From: Alkaliphilus metalliredigens QYMF
Lineage (GTDB): Bacteria > Bacillota > Clostridia > Peptostreptococcales > Natronincolaceae
Reading direction: 5' to 3'
Assembly (NCBI RefSeq): GCF_000016985.1
Contig: NC_009633.1
Coordinates: 3,639,539-3,703,538 of the forward strand
DNA length: 64,000 bases
Shown here: in pieces, positions 40,085-48,618 of the stretch
Layout of the letters: every line of letters starts with the position of its first letter
Numbering within the stretch: position 1 is the first letter of the stretch
Notes under the pieces: model-generated
The model's database searches: none
What the model was told of the DNA's origin: nothing
What the model saw: the letters and a program-made list of their open reading frames with translations, nothing else
Translations under genes and position numbers: made by a program

Positions 40085-40813
40085 TTAGAATATACTCATT
40101 ACATTTTTGACACCTATCGACTTTGCTAGGTTTTCAAGATGGACCATTTCTTTTGTGGAAGGAACAAAACCTTGAACCAATTCTTTCTGGTTCAGGGTTA
40201 ATCCTCTATGGTGTACCCTTATTAATTTATAAATGACATCATCATATTTTCTTAAACGCATGGATACTTCCTTCACGGTACTTTCGAGGTCAATATACTC
40301 ATTGATGCATACAGTTCTCACTTCTTCGACTTTGTTTAATTTCAGTAGATATTCTAGGTTATCAAAAGAGTTGACTTGTTTTTTTCTAGTCACCTTTTCT
40401 AGGTTGTTAATCCCTTTAATATCAAATAAAAATTTATCGGTTATTGGAATCAATGCTTCCATTTTTTCTAGATTGAACAACCCATTTGTGTCGATATAAC
40501 AAGTCAATCCGAGCTTTTTAACTTCACCAAAGAGCTGGGTTAAATACGTACTATATAGAGTTGCCTCCCCCCCCGAGACGGTAATTCCTCTGATATAGGG
40601 CCCATATTTTTTAATGATACTTAAGAGCTCTTTTATCGTATAATTTGTTTCCTGGGTTTCTTCACAGGGTAATTTGATCGTTTCTGGATTGTGACAGTAA
40701 ACACAATTTAAATTACAGCCTTGAACAAAAATACTTGTTCGATTTCCCCTACCATCTACATTGGAAAAGGGAATGATCTCATTCACTGGAAGGGTGATTT
40801 CCTGAATCTCCAT
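40085..40813 (-). CDS. yjjW: YjjW family glycine radical enzyme activase
   Basis: The 242-residue radical SAM protein, chosen to start at MEIQEI (40813), carries the Fe-S motif CNLNCVYC in GCNLNCVYCHNPET near residue 39 and GITVSGGEATLY near residue 80. An in-frame ATG at 40858 overlaps the enzyme gene. It lacks the extra ferredoxin domain of the E. coli YjjW, so it is a short form. It should install the glycyl radical on the YjjI-type protein encoded just upstream, whose stop is five bases ahead. Confidence 0.82.
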   Translation of the reverse strand: MEIQEITLPVNEIIPFSNVDGRGNRTSIFVQGCNLNCVYCHNPETIKLPCEETQETNYTIKELLSIIKKYGPYIRGITVSGGEATLYSTYLTQLFGEVKKLGLTCYIDTNGLFNLEKMEALIPITDKFLFDIKGINNLEKVTRKKQVNSFDNLEYLLKLNKVEEVRTVCINEYIDLESTVKEVSMRLRKYDDVIYKLIRVHHRGLTLNQKELVQGFVPSTKEMVHLENLAKSIGVKNVMSIF

Positions 40814-40817
40814 ACTT

Positions 40818-42335
40818 TTACGTTCTTGTCCTTCTGTTAAATACATTGGCATTGTCATCTGTACCCATTCCTAACATAGCAGTATTTCTAAGCACTACTT
40901 CATTGGCTCTTGCTTTTTCAACCTCACTACGTTTGACTAAATACCCTGTTACTCTAATTAAATCGGAATCTTGTAAATAGGTTGTGATATAACGATATCC
41001 TTGATTAAATGCACCTTCAATGATATCTACAACCGCATCTAAATTATTTAAATAGGTTTGATCAAAGGCAAATAAGTCTCCGACTCCCGAGGGAAAGTAC
41101 TGATGAAATTGAGCTGATTGTGTTAAATGTAGGGGGAGAATTGGCTCATCCCCCACAGGAATTCTGTGGGCTGGGGTATTTTCTTTATCAGCCTGACTTA
41201 AACTGGCACCCACCTGGGCATGTAATAAATAATGATTGTTTGTTCTTTCACAATAAGGGGCTTTATGATTGTTCACAGCTTGTTCTAATGTGCTTAAGAT
41301 TTCATGAGCAATTTTATCGCCGTCATCTGATTGTCCAAACTTTTCATCCTTGTTCTCAATTTCAAGGATGTGATTCACAGCCTCTGCCAATCCTACTATG
41401 GCAAACATTGCTGTGAAATTTTCGCTGTTAATAAAGCCTTCCTTTTCTAAAAATGAGCTCTCAAAGAAATTGGATTCTTCAACAATAAATTGGATTCTTT
41501 TATCCATCATTGAAAACATCGTTTTGGATAAATAAGGTAGGGCTTCCTTGATCAATCCTTCTCTTGAATCACAAGATTTGGCAATGGTCCCTAATCGGAG
41601 TCTTAAAAGGGTATAGGCGCCACCACCAATAGGAAGGGCATTATAGCAGCTTACAATCCCATGTTCTCCTACATCCTTAATATAGCCTAGATCATTAGAA
41701 AAGGAGGGCTTAGCGGCCAACAGGGCTGCTTTTACCGCAAGTCTTGCAAATTCTCTTTCGGTTATGTCTTGATTGTATTTAATGGTCAAATTAGGTGTGG
41801 GGTTTTTCAACGCCATAACAGCCTTTAAAATCAACGCCCCTGCTCTAGTGGCCTTAGGCCCAATGTTCCCATGGCAAAATGAGTCAGGAACCGTTTTATC
41901 TATGTGATTTAAAAATCTTTTGATTTTTATATAATCTTCATCTTCATTTGTAATAAATGGTTCTATTAATTGATCTAATTGTCCAACAAAAACCGGGAAG
42001 CTTGTGATAGACGGCACATGGCTGTATAGAATCAGGAGTCCATCTAATAATTCATCTATGTCAGTTGGGGGTTCCAATTCTAAATATTTGCAACCTTTTT
42101 CACTAAATACTGCGTAATCCGGTACAATGTATCTTGGTCTATACACGCCGTAGCCTTCATTTAAATCACAGATCATACTATTTTCTATTGTCTGCATTTC
42201 TTCAGTTGTATAGTGTAATACCTCCATTGGATCCACAATTCTTTCGGCAATATTCGCTAAAATATGGTGTTTTTGTTGATAATTCAAATTTTTACTTTTG
42301 ATTGTTTCTAGTATTTCACTTTGCTTTGCTTTCAT
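40818..42335 (-). CDS. yjjI: YjjI family glycine radical enzyme
   Basis: The 505-residue protein follows the YjjI pattern: ICDLNEGYGVYRPRYIVPDY near residue 55, HVPSITSFPVFVGQLD near 108, HGNIGPKATRAG near 156, the likely active Cys in HGIVSCYNALPIGGG near 231, and the glycyl-radical motif RVTGYLVKRSEVEKAR near residue 465. YjjI enzymes have no established substrate. The gene begins behind GAGGTG and is preceded by a terminator that isolates it from bmpA. Its placement inside a nucleoside transporter locus is a functional clue. Confidence 0.87.
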   Translation of the reverse strand: MKAKQSEILETIKSKNLNYQQKHHILANIAERIVDPMEVLHYTTEEMQTIENSMICDLNEGYGVYRPRYIVPDYAVFSEKGCKYLELEPPTDIDELLDGLLILYSHVPSITSFPVFVGQLDQLIEPFITNEDEDYIKIKRFLNHIDKTVPDSFCHGNIGPKATRAGALILKAVMALKNPTPNLTIKYNQDITEREFARLAVKAALLAAKPSFSNDLGYIKDVGEHGIVSCYNALPIGGGAYTLLRLRLGTIAKSCDSREGLIKEALPYLSKTMFSMMDKRIQFIVEESNFFESSFLEKEGFINSENFTAMFAIVGLAEAVNHILEIENKDEKFGQSDDGDKIAHEILSTLEQAVNNHKAPYCERTNNHYLLHAQVGASLSQADKENTPAHRIPVGDEPILPLHLTQSAQFHQYFPSGVGDLFAFDQTYLNNLDAVVDIIEGAFNQGYRYITTYLQDSDLIRVTGYLVKRSEVEKARANEVVLRNTAMLGMGTDDNANVFNRRTRT

Positions 42336-42375
42336 CTTCTAACACCTCTTATTTTATGAAGTCTATATGGTTTAA

Positions 42376-42412
42376 GTAAAAAAAACCAAGACTATAAAAT
42401 CTTGGTTTTTTT
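42376..42412 (-). terminator. Terminator after the BMP lipoprotein gene
   Basis: AAAAACCAAGA and TCTTGGTTTTT form an 11-base stem with an 8-base loop, followed by TTTACTT on the minus strand. Confidence 0.85.
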
Positions 42413-42430
42413 ATAGTTATTCTATTTAAT

Positions 42431-43519
42431 TTAGTCTTCTTGTAATCTTACTGGTAAAGTTGGTACTTCTAACTCTCCAGAAACAACTTGTGGAATATAG
42501 CTTCTCACTTGTGTTACAATCTCATCTGAAAGATTTGGGTTGTTTTCAGGTAGTCCTACCCCTTCATTTTCTAAATTGAAGACATAAACTTCTCCACCTG
42601 GAAAATTACCCTCTAAAGCCATTTTAGCAATATCATAAGCAGCAACGTCTACACGCTTCATCATTGAAGTTAAAACTGCTGAGCTATCGCCTTCGTAGAT
42701 TCCATCTTCGAATTGATCTTTGTCAACACCAATTGCCCATACATCTTCACCATTAAGTCTTCTGTCTCTAGCCTCTCTAATTAGACCATTACCAGTACCA
42801 CCAGCTGCATGGTAGATTACATATGCACCTTGGTCATATAATCTAGCTGCTAATGCTTGCCCCGTTTGCGCACTGTCAAATGCACCAGCGTACTCTACTA
42901 AAACAGTCATGTCTGGATCTACAGCCCAAACTCCAGCTTCAAATCCAGCTTCAAATCTTTGAATTAATTCAAAGTCAATCCCACCGATGTAACCAACAGT
43001 GTCTTGACCTGCTTCTTGGGCCTTTAATGCAGCTGCTACTCCCACTAAGAAAGATCCTTCTTCCTCTGAGAACACAGCACTAACTACATTTGGAGCATCA
43101 ACCACTTCGTCAATTAATAGGAACTTTTGATTTGGGAAGTTGCTTGCTGCTTCAGCTAGGGATTCCAAAAATAAAAATCCAGGTGCTACAATCAGGTCAG
43201 CTCCTTCGTCCGCAAATGCCGATAGGTTTGGTAAATAATCAGCATCTTCTTCGGATTGTAAGAAATTCTTGTCTGATCCAAATTCAGCAGCAAATCTTTC
43301 TACGCCTTCCCAGGTACCTTGGTTAAAGGATTTATCATCGATTCCGCCAACGTCGGTTACAAGGCCTACGAAAAAGTCAACTTCTTCAACGACTTCTTCT
43401 TCAACAACTTCACCTTCTTCTACAACTTCATCTTCTTCAACTGTACCGCCACCGCAGCCTGTCAATAACATTGATAACATTAGCATGCCTACTAGTAATA
43501 ACATGAGACTTTTTTTCAC
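42431..43519 (-). CDS. BMP-family (nucleoside) ABC transporter substrate-binding lipoprotein
   Basis: The 362-residue lipoprotein has a signal ending LLTGCGGG with the lipidated Cys near residue 22, then an acidic Glu- and Val-rich linker (about residues 26-48), and the BMP fold with GLVTDVGGIDDKSFNQGTWE near residue 52, GVDKDQFEDGIYEGDSSAV near 268 and YHAAGGTGNG. It is like NupN/PnrA/BmpA proteins that bind purine nucleosides. The GTG start follows AGGGGG. It is the first gene of the locus and would be the most abundant product. Confidence 0.9.
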   Translation of the reverse strand: MKKSLMLLLVGMLMLSMLLTGCGGGTVEEDEVVEEGEVVEEEVVEEVDFFVGLVTDVGGIDDKSFNQGTWEGVERFAAEFGSDKNFLQSEEDADYLPNLSAFADEGADLIVAPGFLFLESLAEAASNFPNQKFLLIDEVVDAPNVVSAVFSEEEGSFLVGVAAALKAQEAGQDTVGYIGGIDFELIQRFEAGFEAGVWAVDPDMTVLVEYAGAFDSAQTGQALAARLYDQGAYVIYHAAGGTGNGLIREARDRRLNGEDVWAIGVDKDQFEDGIYEGDSSAVLTSMMKRVDVAAYDIAKMALEGNFPGGEVYVFNLENEGVGLPENNPNLSDEIVTQVRSYIPQVVSGELEVPTLPVRLQED

Positions 43520-43544
43520 TTTTAAATCCCCCTTTTGAAAGTTA

Positions 43545-43643
43545 TTTAATCACTCTTTTTTATATGTATTGAGTGATTAAAAATTATAGTACAAACTTAC
43601 TGCCTATATAATTGATTATAATATACAAAATATAGAAATGCAA
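43545..43643 (-). promoter_or_regulatory. Promoter and leader hairpin of the BMP lipoprotein gene
   Basis: TTGCAT (43638-43643) and TATAAT (43615-43620) are 17 bases apart on the minus strand. In the leader an 11-base stem TTTAATCACTC/GAGTGATTAAA lies at 43545-43581. I see no purine riboswitch core. Confidence 0.65.
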
Positions 43644-43721
43644 CCGAATTCTAGGGTTGTGAAGAGAAGTCTATGAAGCATGGAGACAAGTTCTCCTTTG
43701 TACATTTTGGGTTCATATACT

Positions 43722-43761
43722 ATACAAAAAGATAAGAACCCATAGTTCACCATGGGTTCTT
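43722..43761 (-). terminator. Terminator of the grd operon
   Basis: AAGAACCCAT and ATGGGTTCTT form a 10-base stem with an 8-base loop, followed on the minus strand by ATCTTTTTG. It closes the operon after grdD. Confidence 0.85.
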
Positions 43762-43779
43762 AAAATTACATTTTTTTAT

Positions 43780-44973
43780 TTAACAAGGATCTGCTTCTTG
43801 GGCAACAAACTTGGCCTCTTTTAACTCTTGTATTGCTCGCTGTAGCTTGGCTTCGCTGACCATGACCACTGGCCCTGTACAGCCCATACCACTTTCAGCA
43901 TAAATCCCCTTTTTCCAAAGAGCTGTCACAGCATCCTCTAAATCCATAATATCGATACCCGAAATGGATCCCGTCACAACTTCATGTGGCGGTGCAGTTA
44001 CCTCTTTATCTCTTTCATCACAAGCGGCTTTTTGAGTGCCTTTTATCAAGGATTTCAAAATCGCTTCTCCACCTGCTGCTCTAGCTAAATCAAATTCCCG
44101 CTTTGCCACTTCTTTAATATTTCCCTTTATCAAATCAGCTGCATACTTAATGGCATTGGCTACAACAGGCGTTCCAGATGCCCTGGATAGGATCAACACT
44201 GTCTTATCGTATCCATCGCCTATTCCTGGTCCATAGCCATATCCCATGGACTCGTATTCTCCTCCAGTTGTGAAGGAAGAAAACACCTTCATAAAAATAT
44301 TTCCTGATAGTGTATCTTGAACCATGACATCTGGCGTTCCTGCTAAGAGGTCGTTTCCTCTCATAACACAGCCACCATCAGAACGCATGGATTCTTGAAA
44401 ATTAATAGGATATCCATTGCTATTCAATTCCTTTAATGCTCTCTCCACCTGTCTTGATCCGTCAAGATTTAAAATACCCACACTTGGGTTTTCAATCCCA
44501 CAAGCCTTAGCGACTATGATTCCACGAAGGGCATTTTTCACCATACTCTCTACTCTATGGGTAGAGGTTGTTCCTGTTGTTGTTGCCAGATACATTTCTT
44601 TTCCCTTTCCAGGAGTGAACACCTTGCCTACTGTGGCTACCCCTATTGGAAAGTTATAATGCATCGTCACGCAGGCATCAATTGTGCCATCTTCTAGTAG
44701 CTTCTCCATGGTTTTATGCATCATTTCTTCTTCATTTACTTCGATTGTTTGAAATTTCGTATCATTTTTGGGTCCGATTAAGATAACCTCATAATCAGAA
44801 CACATTTGTGCTGCCATTTCGGCACCTTGAATCAGCGTCTCAACACCATGCTCGCTTCCTAATGTCGTTAGTCCAATGCGAGCCTTTTTTCCAAATTGTC
44901 CTGTTTGCATTGCATCTGCAATGTCGTTAAAGACATTACCAATCATTTTTTTTACTGCTTTATTTTCAGTCAT
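43780..44973 (-). CDS. grdD: Glycine/sarcosine/betaine reductase component C, alpha subunit
   Basis: The 397-residue protein (ATG 44973 with GGGGTGA ahead; a GTG at 44982 is in frame) resembles FabH/PlsX-type acyltransferase folds; motifs include LTTLGSEHGVETLIQGAEMA near residue 30, VTMHYNFPIGVATVGKVF near 105, MRSDGGCVMRGNDLLAGTPDVM, and the conserved Cys in ESGMGCTGPVVMV near the C-terminus. With GrdC it converts the acetyl thioester formed on selenoprotein A into acetyl phosphate, allowing ATP formation. It is the last gene before the operon terminator. Confidence 0.92.
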   Translation of the reverse strand: MTENKAVKKMIGNVFNDIADAMQTGQFGKKARIGLTTLGSEHGVETLIQGAEMAAQMCSDYEVILIGPKNDTKFQTIEVNEEEMMHKTMEKLLEDGTIDACVTMHYNFPIGVATVGKVFTPGKGKEMYLATTTGTTSTHRVESMVKNALRGIIVAKACGIENPSVGILNLDGSRQVERALKELNSNGYPINFQESMRSDGGCVMRGNDLLAGTPDVMVQDTLSGNIFMKVFSSFTTGGEYESMGYGYGPGIGDGYDKTVLILSRASGTPVVANAIKYAADLIKGNIKEVAKREFDLARAAGGEAILKSLIKGTQKAACDERDKEVTAPPHEVVTGSISGIDIMDLEDAVTALWKKGIYAESGMGCTGPVVMVSEAKLQRAIQELKEAKFVAQEADPC

Positions 44974-44985
44974 TGAGTTCACCCC

Positions 44986-46530
44986 TTATTTACCTAATAA
45001 GTGTGACGCAAAATCCTTCATGGCTTCACCTATCATAGATTTTACTTCATCCTCAGAAATCCCTTGTGGCTTTTCTTCTGTTAGGCCATCGTTCTTTTCT
45101 AGTATAAAGGATACGCCATCAAATTGATTTGTCATTCTAGCTAGGAATAGACTTCCCTTCCCAACAATCATAGCTCTTTTGATTTCATCATTTAAGAAAG
45201 CTTCACGTGCATGCCCTAGGTAAGGTACTCCAGAAGGAATATGTCCTTGGGTTGGCGCCCATCCAGGCATACCATGATTTTTAGCAAATGTAGCCACTTC
45301 TGCTCTTTCTAAATCGCCTCTTTTTACGCCTAATGCAGCAATCATCTTATAGTTAGCTTCAGGTACATCTCCTGCTCCAGCAGGCTTTGTGATATCTGGA
45401 TTTTGCATTTCCACTGAGTATCTATCAACATCTGTAATCTTTAGACCACCCTTATCTAAGGGTGCAGTGATTAGAGAAGTGATGACTGCCTGTGGTGAAG
45501 AACCTGTTCCTACTGTATGTCTTCCAATTAAATCAGTTCTGATAATCGGATTCACACCGTCGTTTTTACTCACCAATACTGCAAATCCACCTAATACATC
45601 TTCCAGGATTGGCATTTCTTTTTTAACATGATCTTTCCCATTCATGCCTAACTTAGCAGTTGCGCCACCGGCGACAACCACAACATTTTCATACACGCCA
45701 CCCTTAACTAAAGCTGCCGCTTGGATCATGGCATGGGCTGGTGCAGCACAAAATGCTCTTGTATCAGATCCAGTTGCATTAACAGCGCCAACAACCTCAG
45801 CGATTGCCTTAGCAAAGTTCCCGCCACCTCTTTGATTCATATCGCCGCAAGCCTCTTCTGAGCATTCAATGACATACTCAATTGATGTCACATCAATGTC
45901 ATTTTTAGCAATTAGATTCATGAATGATAATGCACCTGAAGCTTTTGCAACTAAGTTTTCAAACATAATATGAGCATTTAAATTAGAATCCGTTTCATGG
46001 GCTCGCTTGACGCATCCCACAATCTTGTGATCCTGATAAATTGCCTCTGCATGATGATTGTTAATGAATTGATCAATATCCTCTTGCTCTTCACCTTCTT
46101 TAATTTTAGCGATCAACGCTTCTGTCATTAAAGGATGTTTTTCAAGCTTTCCCCTTACTTCTTTGGTGAATTCTTTATTTAATTTAACAAGATCAAAAAC
46201 ATCAACAGCCTTTAAGAAACCAATAAACTCGTCCTGGGGCATGATTTCTCCTACTTTACCAAAACGATCTGCACTTTCAACTTCATGGGTATGCCATGGC
46301 ATCTCATAACCCCGTAGCTCTTCGGGTTTCATATTCCCTATATATACTTGGTTTGGCGGATAAGCCACTACTTTTTCATAGCTCCTTAAATGATTAGGAA
46401 GCTTTTTTAAATACTCTGATTCTGGATTTCCAAGTTTTTCACCAATCTGTGTCGTTCCACTGTGAATTACCATATCAGGTGCATGTACAAGAATGTAACC
46501 GGCACCCTTCATTACTGCGTAGGACATCAT
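44986..46530 (-). CDS. grdC: Glycine/sarcosine/betaine reductase component C, beta subunit
   Basis: The 514-residue protein is started at 46530, where GGAGG lies five bases ahead (the next ATG, 46527, is equally possible; the frame is open to 46566). It has a thiolase or KAS III-like fold, with IECSEEACGDMNQRGGGNFA near residue 230, RAFCAAPAHAMIQAAALV holding a conserved Cys, and NHGMPGWAPTQGHIPSGVPY near 430. Acting with GrdD it binds the carboxymethyl-derived acetyl group. It follows grdB after a strong intercistronic hairpin. Confidence 0.91.
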   Translation of the reverse strand: MMSYAVMKGAGYILVHAPDMVIHSGTTQIGEKLGNPESEYLKKLPNHLRSYEKVVAYPPNQVYIGNMKPEELRGYEMPWHTHEVESADRFGKVGEIMPQDEFIGFLKAVDVFDLVKLNKEFTKEVRGKLEKHPLMTEALIAKIKEGEEQEDIDQFINNHHAEAIYQDHKIVGCVKRAHETDSNLNAHIMFENLVAKASGALSFMNLIAKNDIDVTSIEYVIECSEEACGDMNQRGGGNFAKAIAEVVGAVNATGSDTRAFCAAPAHAMIQAAALVKGGVYENVVVVAGGATAKLGMNGKDHVKKEMPILEDVLGGFAVLVSKNDGVNPIIRTDLIGRHTVGTGSSPQAVITSLITAPLDKGGLKITDVDRYSVEMQNPDITKPAGAGDVPEANYKMIAALGVKRGDLERAEVATFAKNHGMPGWAPTQGHIPSGVPYLGHAREAFLNDEIKRAMIVGKGSLFLARMTNQFDGVSFILEKNDGLTEEKPQGISEDEVKSMIGEAMKDFASHLLGK

Positions 46531-46614
46531 AGCCACCTCCAAAGAATTTTCTTGCGAATCAATCATTTTTTTAATGAATCAGTTATCATCATTTTTGTTC
46601 TTCGGCATAATATT

Positions 46615-46650
46615 TAAATAGATGGGTGACCCTAATCACCCATCTATTTA
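46615..46650 (-). other. Intercistronic hairpin between grdB and grdC
   Basis: Two 15-base arms (TAAATAGATGGGTGA and its exact complement) flank a 6-base loop. There is no strong T-run downstream on the minus strand, so it is more likely an attenuating or processing element than a full terminator. It would lower grdCD relative to grdXEAB. Confidence 0.7.
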
Positions 46651-46685
46651 TGTCTTTCATTTATCTAGTCATATTGATGGGTTCA

Positions 46686-47996
46686 TTAATCTTCAAATAC
46701 TGTTTGACCATCAACTTCAGTTGTTAAGGCCTTTAGGGCTTTTACAACTAATTTTTTTCGTAAGCTCTTTTCATCTTTTTCATCTAATGCTGGATTTCCT
46801 AATGGATGTGGAATTGCAATTGTGGGTACAATTCGATTCGCTCCAACCGTTAAGGAAATGGGTACAATTGTACACATGTGTACTACAGGAATTCCTGCTC
46901 TTTCAATCTCTTTCACCATCGTTGCACCGCAACGTGTACAGGTGCCTCACGTAGATGTGAGGATAACGGCGGTCACACCATCAGCCACTAATTCCTTTGC
47001 AAATTCAGCTGCAAAGAGTTTAGAGCTTCCAACTGAAGTCCCATTACCCACTGTTGTGTAAAAGTACTTGTGTAATTTGCCAATGATGCCCTCTGTTTCT
47101 AAGTCTCTTAATACATCTACTGGTAAAACACGATCAGGATCTGTATTGGCATAGGTAGGATCATAGCCACCATGAGCGGTTTCATGATCTGCTTCCGTTA
47201 AATCCTTAAACTGTGAAATATCATATTTTCCATATTTAGATGCACTAGAAGATTCAATCCTATCTGGGTTATGCTTTGGTACAATACCGCCAGATGTAAC
47301 CAATGCGATCTTCGCAGTACTTAAGTCCTTCACTGCTGGATTTGGCTCTACGCGATCAAAGTCTGGCATTGGATATTCCGTTACGAAGTCTTCTTTATTT
47401 AACTTCTTCATCAGCATATCAACTGCACGCTTAGCGCCTCTCTCTTCGGCGAAGTAATTCTTCCTGATTCCTCGGGAAATATATTTATCGTCTTCTGGAG
47501 AACCAATTGATTCTCCTTTTAACATCTTAAGGGCAAGAGCGGCCATAGCTGGAATGGCTTTTCTCATTGTTGCCGCAGAATTACCAGTTTCTATAATGTA
47601 AACACTCTTTTTATACATATCTGCACCTGGGTTTTCTGGGTACATTCCTGTTAATACAGGGATTCCTAACTGATCATTTACTTCCTTAGCAATGGTTCCG
47701 CATGCAACACCATAGCGTCCGGCGTTAAAAGCAGGGCCTGCAATAAATAGATCAGGCTTATACTGCTTTACCATCTTTATGACTTCAGCCTTTGCTTCTT
47801 CTACGTTTTCGTTAAAATAGGAATCACCGCAAATAATCGTTGCAACTATTTCTATTTCATCTTTTAATGCGCTCTCTAAAGCCATTCCTGGTCCTACAAT
47901 ACCTTCTCTTACTTCTGGCTTTATGTCCGCTTTTTCTTCTCCACCAATCCCGGCGAAGAATTGATTAATATAATGAACAACTCTCTTTTTGCTCAT
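46686..47996 (-). CDS. grdB: Glycine reductase selenoprotein B (contains selenocysteine)
   Basis: A single 436-residue protein encoded across an in-frame TGA at 46947-46949, which is the selenocysteine at about position 350: the sequence runs AVILTST-Sec-GTCTRCGATMVKEIER, a UxxCxxC redox motif. The N-terminal part contains SKKRVVHYINQFFAGIGGEE and IICGDSYFNENVEEA. The protein binds the substrate glycine together with GrdE and carries out the reductive deamination step with selenoprotein A. The length equals that of known GrdB. The hairpin right after the UGA serves as the SECIS. It starts behind AGGGGGGAAAGC. Confidence 0.96.
46914..46949 (-). promoter_or_regulatory. Selenocysteine codon and bSECIS hairpin of grdB
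   Basis: The UGA at 46949-46947 is followed by CACC, six bases, CGTTGC-GGT-GCAACG, AT and GGTG, giving two nested stems of 4 and 6 pairs. This is the expected place and shape for a bacterial SECIS element bound by SelB. Confidence 0.65.
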
Positions 47997-48049
47997 GCTT
48001 TCCCCCCTCTCTATTTTTGGGAAAATATTTATTTTTATAAAAGGATCTC

Positions 48050-48526
48050 TTAGTCTTTAAATTTACCAAATTCATTTCTGATATTGCTCATCTCTTCAAT
48101 GATGGCATCAACCTCAAGCACCATTTCCATCATGCCGATTTGATCTTCATATACTTCAGCATTTACTGCATCTTTAAATTGAGGCTCTACTGCATGATAA
48201 ACTCTTAGTCCTAACTGGACTCCTGCTAATGGCCCTGCGAAAGTTGGATCTCCATTGGTAACTGTTTCAGCTGCTAATCCTGCAGCCTCTGCTTCTGCTG
48301 CTCCTAAAATAACAACTACATTTTCAGCATTATGCTTTTCAGTTAGATCCATTACTCTCTTTTGATTCTCTAGGTCCATAGCACCTGCAGCGGTTCAGAC
48401 AAAACACTCTGTAGAAGAGTAGACAACTTCCGCCCCTGTACCCTTTAGACATTCTTCCATAGCTGGACCAGGAATTCCATCTCTATCACCAATTATGATG
48501 ACTTTTTTTCCATCAAATAAACTCAT
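48050..48526 (-). CDS. grdA: Glycine/sarcosine/betaine reductase selenoprotein A (contains selenocysteine)
   Basis: A 158-residue protein when the TGA at 48395-48397 is read as selenocysteine 44: the context is STECFV-Sec-TAAGAMD, the family's CxxU redox pair. The protein starts [17 protein letters not shown] at 48526 behind AAGGATGG. It carries the carboxymethyl-selenoether intermediate and is reduced by thioredoxin. Read without selenocysteine the gene would look truncated, with a false start at 48379. It lies between grdE and grdB, the usual position. Confidence 0.97.
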
Positions 48527-48618
48527 TAAGTACCATCCTTTCGTTTTGAAATTTTATTTTTAGATATTTCGATTAATTGCAAACGTTTATCTGCTGACAA
48601 ATATTAGTAATTTTTCTA

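Noticed and set aside
43520-43779. Possible purine riboswitch before the BMP lipoprotein gene
   Set aside because: The conserved loop words of the purine aptamer are not present; only a promoter, a simple hairpin and the grd terminator are seen.
46947-47996. grdB read as a protein ending at 46947, with 46686-46919 as a second gene
   Set aside because: The TGA is the selenocysteine codon in the family motif, and both parts together give the normal GrdB length.
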